Origin: Extensimonas vulgaris | GTDB lineage: Bacteria > Pseudomonadota > Gammaproteobacteria > Burkholderiales > Burkholderiaceae_C | Length of the DNA stretch: 64,000 nucleotides | Reading direction: 5' to 3' | Assembly (NCBI RefSeq): GCF_003337425.1 | Contig: NZ_QPJU01000003.1 | Span: forward strand, 62,001-126,000 | Shown here: piece after piece, positions 55,922 to 64,000 of the stretch | Numbering within the stretch: the stretch's first letter is position 1 | How the letters are laid out: every line of letters starts with the position of its first letter | Notes under the pieces: generated by a model | Seen by the model: only the letters and a program-made list of their open reading frames with translations | The model's database searches: none | What the model was told of the DNA's origin: nothing | Translations under genes and position numbers: made by a program

Positions 55922-57196
55922 GTGAAAAAGACATTGTTACGTTCGTGGGCTTTGCTGGGCATGGGCCTTTTCATGGCCTGCGTGGCATGGGCGCAGACGT
56001 CTGCGGCTGTGCCTGCGGCCGCCAAAGCGCCGCTCGTGATCGCCCATGTCGCGCCCACGAGCGGGCGTTTCGCGCTGCACGCTGAAGCCGATCGGCGCGG
56101 CGCCGAGATGGCCATCGAGGAGTTCAACGCGCGCGGCGGCGTGCTCGGGCGCGAGGTGGTGCTGGTCGCGCGTGACCCCACGCTCGACAAGGCGCGCGCG
56201 GCGCAGGTGGCGCAGCAGCTCATCACCGAGAGCAAGGTGGGCTTTTTGCTCGGCGCCATCGATTCGGGCGTAGCCGCGAGCATGTCCGCGGTCTGCCAGC
56301 AGTACGGCGTGCTGTTCATCAACACCAATTCGTCCGCGCCGTCCGAATCGGTCGAAAACGCGCACCGCAGCAAATTCACGTTCGACGCCAACGGCGCCAA
56401 TTTCAACCGGGCCCTGCTGCAGTACGCGCTGGCGCAGCGCCCCGGCAAGCGCGTGGTGCTGCTCACCGAAGACAACGACTGGGGCCGCAGCAACGCCGCC
56501 GCTTCGCGCGCCATCGTGGCCGAATACGGCGGCAGCGTGGTGGGCGAAGTGCTGGTGCCGGTCGCGCTGCCAGACCCGGCGGGCGCGCTGCGGCAGGTTG
56601 CAGCCATTGCTGCCGACGTGGTGGCGGTCAACGTCAGCGGCAGCAACCAGATCCGCCTGTTCGCGCAAATCGACCCCGCGGTGTTCGAGGCGCAGTCCTG
56701 GGTCGTCGGCGAGGTCGATTGGGAGGAGCTCTACCCCGCGCCCGGCACGCCGCGCCCGCTTTACGGCACCACCTGGGCCTGGAACCTCGACACGCCGGGC
56801 ACGGCGCAGTTCGTGGCGCGCTACCGCGAGCGCTATCGCCACACCCAGCGGCTGCCCTACCCCGGCGACGTGACCCACGCCGCCTACCTGGCCACCAAGG
56901 CGCTGCTCTCGGCCATGGAGCGCACCGGCAGCACCGACAACCACGCGCTGATCCGCGCGCTCGAGGGCATGCGCTGGAGCGCGCGCGAGCGCATGCAGCA
57001 CGACGACGCCTATATGGATCCGCAGAGCCACCATCTGCAGCAGACCATCTACATCGCCACCTGGAAGCCGCGCCCCGACCGGCCCGAGCTCAGCCAGGTG
57101 ATCCTCGGCCACCTGCCACCCGCGCAGGTACGCTACGTGCCCGAAGGCAAGACGCAACTTGAGCCTCTGGCCAGCATGCCGCGCTATGCGCCTTGA
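55922..57196 (+). CDS. Periplasmic ligand-binding protein (Peripla_BP_6, ABC-type)
   Basis: This 424-residue exported protein has a signal peptide (MKKTLLRSWALL ... ending CVAWAQ) and the bilobal branched-chain amino-acid/amide-binding fold (VIAHVAPTSGRFALHA, GAEMAIEEFNARGGVLGR, NTNSSAPSES). GTG 55922 is chosen because it begins the signal peptide. No permease or ATPase genes are nearby; instead a GGDEF-EAL membrane protein starts 18 bases later. A role as an extracellular sensor for that protein is likely. Confidence 0.88.
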   Translation: MKKTLLRSWALLGMGLFMACVAWAQTSAAVPAAAKAPLVIAHVAPTSGRFALHAEADRRGAEMAIEEFNARGGVLGREVVLVARDPTLDKARAAQVAQQLITESKVGFLLGAIDSGVAASMSAVCQQYGVLFINTNSSAPSESVENAHRSKFTFDANGANFNRALLQYALAQRPGKRVVLLTEDNDWGRSNAAASRAIVAEYGGSVVGEVLVPVALPDPAGALRQVAAIAADVVAVNVSGSNQIRLFAQIDPAVFEAQSWVVGEVDWEELYPAPGTPRPLYGTTWAWNLDTPGTAQFVARYRERYRHTQRLPYPGDVTHAAYLATKALLSAMERTGSTDNHALIRALEGMRWSARERMQHDDAYMDPQSHHLQQTIYIATWKPRPDRPELSQVILGHLPPAQVRYVPEGKTQLEPLASMPRYAP

Positions 57197-57214
57197 TGCG
57201 CGAATCGACGTGCG

Positions 57215-59677
57215 ATGAAGAAATTTCATCTCGGTCTGATCGGTCGTATCGCGCTTGTGGTGATCGCGATCGAAGTGCTGGCCTTCGGTGCGCTCGGCTG
57301 GTTCTACATCGACCGCTTCAGCCGCGCGATCGCCGAGCGCACCTATGCGCGCCTGCACCAGATCGGGCACATGATCGCTGCCGAAGACTTGCCTATAGGC
57401 ATGGTGGCGCGGCCGCCGATCATGTCCGACCTCGTGGGCCTGCCTTACCTCGAAGGCATGGTGATCGGCGGCAACGGCCGCGTCATCGTGGCGAGCAACC
57501 CGGCGCAGCTCGGGCGTCTGGCCGCGCAGGTGTCGGGTTGGGACGCTGCATGGCTCGCGCCCGGTGCGCCCGAGGATCGCTTCGTCGCGCGCGGCGAAGC
57601 GCTCACCTTCGTTTTGCGCCCGCGCAGCGCTGCCGATGTTGCGCCCACCTACACCACAGTGCTCACGGTGAGCACCGCGCCGCTCGTGGCCACGCAGCGC
57701 GCCATTGCCTGGGGTGGATTCGCAGGCTCGCTGCTGTTCATCGTGCTCACATCGGTGGCCATCGTGCTGTTTGCGCGGCGGCTGATCACGCGGCGTGTCG
57801 ATCAGTCGTTGCGGGTTTTGAAGCGCGTCGAACAGGGCGAGCTCGATGCGCGCATTCCCGTCACGGGCCATGACGAGCTCGGCCTGCTGCAGCGCGGCGT
57901 GAACGCGATGACGGAGCAACTCGCCCGCCTGCTCGCGCAGCAGCAGCGCCATGTCGAAGCGCTGCGCGCGCAGAAAGAACTGCTCGCCTCCGTGATCGAA
58001 AACGCGCCCATCCGCGTGTTCTGGAAAGACCGCGACTCGCGCATCATGGGATGCAACACCCAGTTCGCGCGCGACGCCGGCGCGCAACGACCCGAGCAGC
58101 TCATAGGCAAGACCGATGAGGAGCTGCCCTGGCGCGACCAGGCCCAGGCCTACCGTGCCGACGATCAGCAGGTCATGGCGAGCGGCCAGCCCAAGCTCGA
58201 CTACGAGGAGCCGCAGACCACGCCCGAGGGCCGCACCATCTGGCTCAGCACCTCCAAGGTGCCGCTGCGCGACGCTGCAGGCCAGGTTTCGGGCTTGCTC
58301 GGCATTTACGCCGACATCACCGAGCGCAAGCAGGCGCAGGAGCAGGTGTACCGGCTCGCCTATTTCGATGCCTTGACAGGCCTGCCCAACCGCACGCAGC
58401 TGCTCGAGCGCCTGCGCCAGACCATGGCGTGTTGCAGCGGCGGGGCTTGCGACAGTGGCACCTGCGGCGCGCTGCTGTTCATCGACCTCGACGACTTCAA
58501 GGCCATCAACGAAACCGCCGGGCACGACATAGGCGACTTGCTGCTGCAGCAGGCGGCGCAGCGCCTGCGCGCAAGCGTGCGCCCCGAGGACATGGTGGCG
58601 CGCGCGGGCGGCGATGAATTCCTGGTGCTGTTGCCCCTGCAGAATGCGAGCGAAGCGGCGGTCGTGCACCTCGTCGAAACCGTGGGCGCGCGCATGCTCG
58701 AGGCCTTGAACCAGAACTACCGCCTCGACGGCATGGTCTTTCACTGCACCGCGAGCATAGGCGCCACGCTCTTGCACGGACGCGACACGTCGGTCGAAGA
58801 ACTGCTCAAGCAGGCCGACATGGCCCTGTACCAGGCCAAGGACGCGGGGCGCAATGCGCTGCGTTTTTTCGACGCCGAGATGGCCAGTGCCGTGCGCGCG
58901 CGCATGGCGCTCGAAAAAGACCTGCGCGAGGCCCTGCCGCAGGGGCAGCTCACATTGCATTACCAACTGCAGGTCGATGGCGCAGGGCGCGCCACGGGCG
59001 CCGAGGTGCTGCTGCGCTGGCAGCACCCGCAGCGCGGCATGGTCTCGCCCGCCGCCTTCATCCCGCTGGCCGAAAAGACGGGCCTGATCCTGCCCATAGG
59101 CCAGTGGGTGCTGCACGCGGCTTGCGTGCAGCTCGCCGCGTGGGCCGGTCAACCCGAAACCGCACAGCTCACACTCGCGGTCAACCTCAGCGCGCAGCAG
59201 CTGCGCCAGGCAGACTTCGTCGCGCAGGTGCTGCAGGTGCTCGATGAAACGGGCGCGAATCCGCAGCGCCTCAAGCTCGAGCTCACCGAGAGCATGCTGG
59301 TGAGCAACGTCGAAGATGCGATCGAAAAAATGCAGGCCCTCAAGGCGCGCGGCGTGCGCTTTGCACTCGACGACTTTGGCACCGGTTATTCCTCGCTCGC
59401 CTACTTGCGGCGCCTGCCGCTGGATCAGCTCAAGATCGACCAGTCGTTCGTGCGCGACGTGCTCGGCGACCCCAGCGCCGCCGCGCTCGCGCAGTCCATC
59501 GTCGCCCTGGCGCAGACCATGGGCCTGGGCGTGATCGCCGAGGGCGTGGAGACCGCGGAGCAGCGCGAGTTTCTGGCCCGCGTGGGCTGCCACGCCTACC
59601 AGGGCTACCACTTCGGCCGTCCCGTGCCGCTGGCGGAGTTCGAGGCGCAAATGCAGGCGCTGCGCGCGGCGGGCTGA
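57215..59677 (+). CDS. Membrane GGDEF-EAL protein with HAMP and PAS domains
   Basis: This 820-residue c-di-GMP protein has membrane segments at about residues 8-30 and 168-190 enclosing a periplasmic domain. HAMP (about 190-245), PAS (about 255-370, VFWKDRDSRIMGCN), GGDEF (motif ARAGGDEF near 465) and EAL (about 560-815) follow. The EAL signature is EVLLRWQHP (EVL variant near 597), but ELTESML, LDDFGTGYSSL and GVIAEGVET are intact, so both synthesis and hydrolysis are possible. It forms an operon with the preceding binding protein, which may deliver its signal. Confidence 0.9.
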   Translation: MKKFHLGLIGRIALVVIAIEVLAFGALGWFYIDRFSRAIAERTYARLHQIGHMIAAEDLPIGMVARPPIMSDLVGLPYLEGMVIGGNGRVIVASNPAQLGRLAAQVSGWDAAWLAPGAPEDRFVARGEALTFVLRPRSAADVAPTYTTVLTVSTAPLVATQRAIAWGGFAGSLLFIVLTSVAIVLFARRLITRRVDQSLRVLKRVEQGELDARIPVTGHDELGLLQRGVNAMTEQLARLLAQQQRHVEALRAQKELLASVIENAPIRVFWKDRDSRIMGCNTQFARDAGAQRPEQLIGKTDEELPWRDQAQAYRADDQQVMASGQPKLDYEEPQTTPEGRTIWLSTSKVPLRDAAGQVSGLLGIYADITERKQAQEQVYRLAYFDALTGLPNRTQLLERLRQTMACCSGGACDSGTCGALLFIDLDDFKAINETAGHDIGDLLLQQAAQRLRASVRPEDMVARAGGDEFLVLLPLQNASEAAVVHLVETVGARMLEALNQNYRLDGMVFHCTASIGATLLHGRDTSVEELLKQADMALYQAKDAGRNALRFFDAEMASAVRARMALEKDLREALPQGQLTLHYQLQVDGAGRATGAEVLLRWQHPQRGMVSPAAFIPLAEKTGLILPIGQWVLHAACVQLAAWAGQPETAQLTLAVNLSAQQLRQADFVAQVLQVLDETGANPQRLKLELTESMLVSNVEDAIEKMQALKARGVRFALDDFGTGYSSLAYLRRLPLDQLKIDQSFVRDVLGDPSAAALAQSIVALAQTMGLGVIAEGVETAEQREFLARVGCHAYQGYHFGRPVPLAEFEAQMQALRAAG

Positions 59678-59712
59678 AAAACACGTACCGCCGAGCCATT
59701 TTTTTCTTATCC

Positions 59713-60909
59713 ATGAACCAAAACCTTGCCCTGCTGGCGCTGTGCCAGGGTCTTTTTCTGACCAACAACGTCGTCTTCATCGCCATCAACGGACTCGTGG
59801 GGCTGCAGCTTGCGCCGCAGGGCTGGATGGCCACGCTGCCGGTGATGGGCTACGTGGTCGGCGGCGCGCTTTCGACCGCGCTGGTGGCGCGCAGTCAGGC
59901 GCTGTGGGGGCGCAAGGCTTCGTTCCAGGCGGGGCTGCTGGTGGCGCTGCTGTCGGCGCTGCTGTGCGCCTGGGCGGCGGTGGGCCGGCAGTTCTGGTTG
60001 CTGTGCGCGGCCACCGTGGTCGCGGGGTACTACAACGCCAATGCGCAGCTGTACCGCTTTGCCGCGGTGGAGCTGGCACCGCCGCAGGCGCGCGAGCGCG
60101 CCGTCTCGCTCGTGCTCGCGGGCGGCCTGATCGGCGCCGTGGCCGGGCCCTACCTGGCGCGCGTCACGCGCACGCTGTTTGCCGTGCCGTTTGCGGGCGC
60201 GTACCTGGCGCTGGTCGGCGTGGCGCTGCTGTCCATGGCCTGCATGGCGGGCATACGCTTTCCTGCGGCTGCACAGCCATCCTCCGCGCACAAGGGCGCG
60301 GCCGCCGCAGCACCTGCCCCAGGCCGCAGCGTGGCCGAGTTGCTGCGCGAGCCCGCGTTTGCCGTGGCCGTGCTCGGTGCGGCGCTGGGCTACGGCGTCA
60401 TGAACCTGCTCATGGCCGCGACGCCGCTGGCCATGCAGGTGTGCGGCTTCAGCTTCGACGACGCGGCCCAGGTGCTGCAGTGGCACGTGATCGGCATGTT
60501 CGCGCCGGGCTTCTTTACGGGGCGCCTGATCGAGCGCTGGGGCGCCGTGCGCATCATGGCCGTGGGCGTGCTGCTCAACCTCGCCTGCGTGGGCGTGGCG
60601 CTGGCGGGGCTGGAGCTGCGGCATTTCGGCGTGGCGCTGTTTTTGCTCGGCGTGGGCTGGAACTTTCTGTTCACGGGCAGCACCACGCTCGCCGTGCGGG
60701 CCTACCGCCCCGAAGAAAAAGACCGCGCCCAGGCGGCGATCAACTTCTTCGTCTTCGCCACCATGGCCGTGACCTCATTCTCCTCGGGCGCGCTCGTGAC
60801 CACGCAGGGCTGGGTGCTGCTCAACTACGGCTCGCTCGCGCCCATCGCGCTCGTGGCGCTGGGTTTGCTGTGGCTCGCCGCGCGCCAGAGGATGCTTGCG
60901 AAACAGTAG
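59713..60909 (+). CDS. MFS transporter
   Basis: This is a 398-residue inner-membrane protein with about 12 hydrophobic segments in two halves joined by a polar loop near residue 190. The first segment (LCQGLFLTNNVVFIAINGLVG) and GYYNANAQLYRFA resemble uncharacterised MFS permeases (YbfB-like or sugar-efflux-like). It lies 35 bases after the GGDEF-EAL gene and may be in the same transcript. Substrate unknown. Confidence 0.82.
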   Translation: MNQNLALLALCQGLFLTNNVVFIAINGLVGLQLAPQGWMATLPVMGYVVGGALSTALVARSQALWGRKASFQAGLLVALLSALLCAWAAVGRQFWLLCAATVVAGYYNANAQLYRFAAVELAPPQARERAVSLVLAGGLIGAVAGPYLARVTRTLFAVPFAGAYLALVGVALLSMACMAGIRFPAAAQPSSAHKGAAAAAPAPGRSVAELLREPAFAVAVLGAALGYGVMNLLMAATPLAMQVCGFSFDDAAQVLQWHVIGMFAPGFFTGRLIERWGAVRIMAVGVLLNLACVGVALAGLELRHFGVALFLLGVGWNFLFTGSTTLAVRAYRPEEKDRAQAAINFFVFATMAVTSFSSGALVTTQGWVLLNYGSLAPIALVALGLLWLAARQRMLAKQ

Positions 60910-60968
60910 CTGCTTGCGCTTGCTGCGCCTGCGTGAAACGGTATTTTGTCTTGTAATTTTCGATGGCT

Positions 60969-61490
60969 TCACGCCGCAGGTGAAGAGGAATTGCGCGCCG
61001 CCTGAAAGCTTGCCAAGGGCAGAAACAAGGTACGAGGTGACTCCGGTAGGGCGATGAATCCGTGGTGACGGTAAAAGGCCACCGCCGCCTCGTCCTTGGC
61101 GTCCACCACCATGGCGTGGGCGGCGATTTCCGAGCGCAGGGAGCGCTCGAGCGCATCGGCCAGCAACGCGCCGCCCAGCCCTTGGCCTTGGAAGTGCCGG
61201 TCGACTGCAAGCCGCCCCAGGCGCACCGCTGGTACTGTGGGGTAACGCGGCAGCTTTTTGGCGATCTGCGCAGGGAGCGCGGCCAGCAGCAGACTCGCCG
61301 CTGCCAGCGTGTAGTAGCCGGCGATGCGCTGGCCCTCGTCCAGGGCCACGAAGCAGGCAGCCACGCGGCGACGCTGGTCCTGCGTGACTTGTTCGCGCAA
61401 ATAACGATCCAGGGCCGCGGAGCCGCTGTCGAAGGTGACGCGCTCGTGGGCAGCCGCGAGCGCAGCCAGCCGAAACGGTGTGCCGCTCAT
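60969..61490 (-). CDS. GNAT-family toxin (TacT-like)
   Basis: This 173-residue acetyltransferase has the acetyl-CoA loop DRHFQGQGLGGALLADAL and the YRHHGFIALP strand typical of toxins that acetylate aminoacyl-tRNA. The FDSGSAALDRYLREQ opening is also typical of TacT proteins. Its start overlaps the stop of the upstream DUF1778 antitoxin (ATGA), the standard arrangement. It is convergent with the MFS gene. Confidence 0.88.
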   Translation of the reverse strand: MSGTPFRLAALAAAHERVTFDSGSAALDRYLREQVTQDQRRRVAACFVALDEGQRIAGYYTLAAASLLLAALPAQIAKKLPRYPTVPAVRLGRLAVDRHFQGQGLGGALLADALERSLRSEIAAHAMVVDAKDEAAVAFYRHHGFIALPESPRTLFLPLASFQAARNSSSPAA

Positions 61491-61813
61491 TCTTGCAAAA
61501 GTGCGCGCCGCCGCTGCACTGCGCGCTCGAGCGCCGGAGTGGGCGGTGGCGGCGAGAGCAGCGCCTGGGCGAAGCATTCCTGGTCGGCGAGCGAAAGCTG
61601 CAAGACCGTGGCTTGTTCGATGGCGCGCTGCGCGGCATCCTGAACGGCAGCCACGACGAAGTCGGTCACGCTGCGCCCTTGTAGTTCGGCGGCATGCCTG
61701 AGCAAGGTCTGCAGTTCGGGGCTGATGCGGGCTTCGAGCCGGGCAGTGGCGCGGGCGCCGGTGCGAGGAGCGACAGGGGGCGTTGGGCGAGAGCCGGTGG
61801 CGACCGAGGACAT
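61487..61813 (-). CDS. DUF1778 ribbon-helix-helix antitoxin
   Basis: This 108-residue protein has a ribbon-helix-helix DNA-binding segment (about residues 22-65; ARLEARISPELQTLLRHAAELQ read in parts, then SVTDFVVAAVQDAA) and a C-terminal toxin-neutralising tail containing LADQECFAQALL. The start at 61813 (MSSVATGS) is preferred to upstream in-frame codons. It should repress its own promoter and inhibit the GNAT toxin. Confidence 0.87.
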   Translation of the reverse strand: MSSVATGSRPTPPVAPRTGARATARLEARISPELQTLLRHAAELQGRSVTDFVVAAVQDAAQRAIEQATVLQLSLADQECFAQALLSPPPPTPALERAVQRRRALLQE

Positions 61814-61874
61814 GGTAGCAATCTCCGAAAGAACGAAAATTGTCCGGCAATAAGCCGTACAAGTCAAGCCCTCA

Positions 61875-62729
61875 TCAAGTTGCGCACGGCGGTCCGCTGC
61901 CATGCTGGCACTCCCCCATGCGCCGCAGCCACCCGAGCCCCTGCGAGGTGTCTCCCGCGGGGCGGTATTCGCAGCCTATCCAGCCGTCCCAGCCCAGCGC
62001 GTCGATCAGCGCGAACAGGTAGGGGTAGTTGAGCTCGCCCAGGTCGGGCTCGTGGCGCTCGGGCACGCCGGCGATCTGGATATGCCCCACGCGGCCCGTG
62101 GGCAGGTACTGGCGCAGCTTGGTGCTCAGGTCGCCCTCGACGATCTGGCAGTGGTACAAGTCCATTTGCACCTTGAGGTTGGGTGCCTGCACGGCGTCGA
62201 GCAGCGCGTGCGCCTGCGCCTGGCGGTTCAGCACGTAGCCCGGCATGTCGCGCGGGTTGATGGGCTCGATCAGCACTTCGCGCCCGCACTGAGCGGCCTG
62301 CGCTGCGGCCCAGCGCAGGTTGGAAGCGAGCTGCTGCAGCAGCACCGCGCGCTCGGCTTCTGCGCAGCCCGGTGGCGCAATGCCCGACATCACGTGGATA
62401 CGCGGGCAGTGCAGCACCTCGGCATATTCGAGCGCCTGCAGCACGCCGGCGCGGAATTCGGCCTCGTGCCCCGGCAGCGCCGCCGTGCCGCGCAGGCCCT
62501 GCGCCCAGGCTTCGGCCATGGCGCTGCGCTGCGTGCCGCCCGCGGGCGCGTTGAACAGCACGAGCTGCAGGTCGTGCGCGGCCAGCTGCGCGGCCAGCGC
62601 GCTCGCCTCGAAGGCGTAGGGAAACTGGCACTCCACGGCCGTGAAACCGTCGCGCGCGGCGGCGGCAAAGCGCTCGAGAAAGGGCAGCTCGGCGTACATC
62701 AGGCTCAGATTGGCAGCAAAGCGGGGCAT
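61875..62729 (-). CDS. hyi: Hydroxypyruvate isomerase / 2-oxo-tetronate isomerase-like protein
   Basis: This 284-residue xylose-isomerase-like TIM barrel has [14 protein letters not shown] at the start, VECQFPYAF, the metal-site glutamates in [40 protein letters not shown] and [10 protein letters not shown]. These features match Hyi/OtnI, which interconvert hydroxypyruvate and tartronate semialdehyde or act on 2-oxo-tetronate. No gcl or glxR neighbours are present. The last residues (about 270-284) diverge from the usual end. Confidence 0.87.
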   Translation of the reverse strand: MPRFAANLSLMYAELPFLERFAAAARDGFTAVECQFPYAFEASALAAQLAAHDLQLVLFNAPAGGTQRSAMAEAWAQGLRGTAALPGHEAEFRAGVLQALEYAEVLHCPRIHVMSGIAPPGCAEAERAVLLQQLASNLRWAAAQAAQCGREVLIEPINPRDMPGYVLNRQAQAHALLDAVQAPNLKVQMDLYHCQIVEGDLSTKLRQYLPTGRVGHIQIAGVPERHEPDLGELNYPYLFALIDALGWDGWIGCEYRPAGDTSQGLGWLRRMGECQHGSGPPCAT

Positions 62730-62854
62730 GGGGCAGGGCTCGTGATCGGGGAAAACCAGGGGAATGGGCACGCGCAGCGGCATTTGCCGATGGGCTTGAC
62801 TATGATCGTTGATCGTCGCACCGACCCGCACCAACCACCCACCGGAGCCAAGCC

Positions 62855-63574
62855 ATGATAGACCTCTACACCGCCGGCACGCCCAACGGCCACAAAGTAT
62901 CGATCGCGCTCGAGGAGCTCGGTCTGCCCTACGAGCTCAAGGTGCTCGACCTGGCCAAGAACGAGCAGAAGTCGCCCGAATTCCTCGCCATCAACCCCAA
63001 CGGCCGCATCCCCGCGATCGTCGATCACGACGAGGACGACTTTGCCGTGTTCGAGTCCGGCGCGATCCTGATCTACCTCGCCGAAAAAACCGGCCGCCTC
63101 ATGCCCACCGACCGCAAGGGCCGCTCGCGCGTGATCCAGTGGCTGATGTTCCAGATGGGCGGCGTGGGCCCCATGATGGGCCAGGCCAACGTGTTCTACC
63201 GCTACTTCCCGGAAAAAATCCAGCCCGTGATCGACCGCTTCCAGGGCGAGTGCAAGCGCCTGTTTCGCGTGCTCGACGGCCACCTCAAAGACCACGAATA
63301 CCTCGCGGGCGACTACTCGATCGCCGACATCGCCAACTGGGCCTGGGTGCGCACGCACCGCTGGTCGGGCATAGAAATCGACGACCTGCCGCACCTCAAG
63401 CGCTGGCGCGACGCCATCCGCGCGCGCCCCGCCGTGCAGCGCGGCATCGAGCGCCCACCGTCCAAGATCGACCTCACGCGCGACGGCGACGAAAAAGCCG
63501 CGCAGTTCGCACAAGAGGCGCGTGCCATGGTCGAAATGGGCCAGTCCAAAGACGCTGCGCCGCCGGCACGCTGA
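62855..63574 (+). CDS. Glutathione S-transferase (YghU/YfcG-like)
   Basis: This 239-residue protein has a thioredoxin-like N-domain ([17 protein letters not shown], with the Thr/Asn catalytic pair of nu-class GSTs, and [11 protein letters not shown]) and a helical C-domain ([13 protein letters not shown], then [12 protein letters not shown]). Nu-class enzymes reduce disulfides or peroxides with glutathione. It is divergent from hyi and followed 47 bases later by another GST gene. Confidence 0.9.
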   Translation: MIDLYTAGTPNGHKVSIALEELGLPYELKVLDLAKNEQKSPEFLAINPNGRIPAIVDHDEDDFAVFESGAILIYLAEKTGRLMPTDRKGRSRVIQWLMFQMGGVGPMMGQANVFYRYFPEKIQPVIDRFQGECKRLFRVLDGHLKDHEYLAGDYSIADIANWAWVRTHRWSGIEIDDLPHLKRWRDAIRARPAVQRGIERPPSKIDLTRDGDEKAAQFAQEARAMVEMGQSKDAAPPAR

Positions 63575-63621
63575 CGCTCATCCCCACGGACATCCATTCA
63601 CCCACCAACAAGGAGACGACA

Positions 63622-64000
63622 ATGCTGCTCTACACCACCGCGCGCGCCCCGAACCCGCGCCGCGTGCTCATGTTCCTGGCCGAAAAAGGCATCCACGACA
63701 TTCCGCTCCAGGAAATCGACCTCAACGCGCAGGAGCACAAGACCGAGGCCTTTCGTGCCAAGAGCCCGCTGGCCAAGGTGCCCGCGCTCGAGCTCGACGA
63801 CGGCCGCGTGCTGACCGAGACGCGCGCCATCTGCACCTACATCGAAGGCCTGCACCCCGAGCCCAACCTCATGGGGCGTGACTTCGAGGAGCGCGCCTTC
63901 ATCGAAATGGCCGACCGCCGCGCCGAGTGGTATTTGCTCGCCAACATCGCGAATTGCGTGCGCCACACGCACCCGGGCCTCGCGCCGCTCGAGCAGCCGC
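63622..64000 (+). CDS. Glutathione S-transferase, 5' part (cut by window end)
   Basis: The first 126 residues are visible. The N-terminal thioredoxin-like domain is complete (MLLYTTARAPNPRRVLMFLAEKG, SPLAKVPALELDDG, LTETRAICTYIE) and the helical domain has begun. AAGGAG at 63610-63615 precedes the start. It follows the nu-class GST in the same direction. The remainder lies beyond 64000. Confidence 0.88.
   Translation, partial: MLLYTTARAPNPRRVLMFLAEKGIHDIPLQEIDLNAQEHKTEAFRAKSPLAKVPALELDDGRVLTETRAICTYIEGLHPEPNLMGRDFEERAFIEMADRRAEWYLLANIANCVRHTHPGLAPLEQP

Noticed and set aside
55937-59650. Very long open frame on the minus strand opposite the binding-protein and GGDEF-EAL genes
   Set aside because: It is antisense to two genes with clear domains, has a composition typical of the shadow frame of GC-rich coding DNA (rich in Arg, His, Ala and Gln) and shows no recognisable motif.

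Overview
The window looks like chromosomal DNA of a betaproteobacterium of the order Burkholderiales, most likely Comamonadaceae-like. Most of it is strongly GC-rich. It carries neighbourhoods usual for that group: corC-lnt, fabA-fabB, glyQ/glyS-gmhB-plsC-ygjP and modEABC with a divergent Mop protein. It also carries copies of a short AGCGCTTGATA...AAGCGCT repeat that I associate with Comamonadaceae. No rRNA, tRNA, CRISPR array or transposase gene was found.

Layout. (1) 1-7.2 kb is a visibly AT-rich foreign island: IclR regulator, porin, C-C bond hydrolase, MFS permease, HpaH-type hydratase and HpaI-type aldolase. Together they form a lower meta-cleavage aromatic route without a ring-cleavage dioxygenase. 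A 3' fragment of gst lies on its left and a truncated cca on its right. (2) 7.2-13.2 kb holds the intact gst, an EamA exporter, an Ada-like repair protein, a scar made of a 5-FCL fragment joined to a cca fragment, a chemoreceptor and 5-formyl-THF cyclo-ligase. (3) 13.2-32.7 kb is mostly housekeeping: lytic transglycosylase, hydrolases, CorC, Lnt, FabA/FabB, glycyl-tRNA synthetase split by a toxin-antitoxin pair, a GmhB-like protein with altered catalytic motifs, PlsC, YgjP, a persulfide dioxygenase-rhodanese fusion and CoaX. (4) 32.7-33.7 kb is repetitive: a 378-bp tandem duplication and a MITE-like element. (5) 33.7-41.8 kb: photolyase and a TPR protein, TetR, RfbD, DctA, two multiheme cytochromes c and a thioredoxin-like protein. 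(6) 42.1-46.4 kb: molybdate uptake and its regulation, with a convincing ModE operator. (7) 46.9-55.8 kb: nine co-directional genes for CoA-dependent acid catabolism, including a short citrate-synthase-fold lyase. (8) 55.9-64 kb: a periplasmic binding protein paired with a GGDEF-EAL protein, an MFS transporter, a GNAT/DUF1778 toxin-antitoxin pair, a hydroxypyruvate-isomerase-like gene and two GST genes, the last cut by the window end.

Two families of non-autonomous inverted-repeat elements, four copies each, are scattered through the window. One has clear 5-bp target duplications. Copies sit at the 3' end of the chemoreceptor gene and directly upstream of the acyl-CoA cluster, so they may have reshaped transcript ends and promoters. 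The best candidates for undescribed biology are the island's dioxygenase-less meta pathway, the citryl-CoA-lyase-like acyl-CoA cluster, the binding-protein/c-di-GMP pair, the toxin-antitoxin module inside the glyQ-glyS transcription unit and the GmhB pseudoenzyme candidate.
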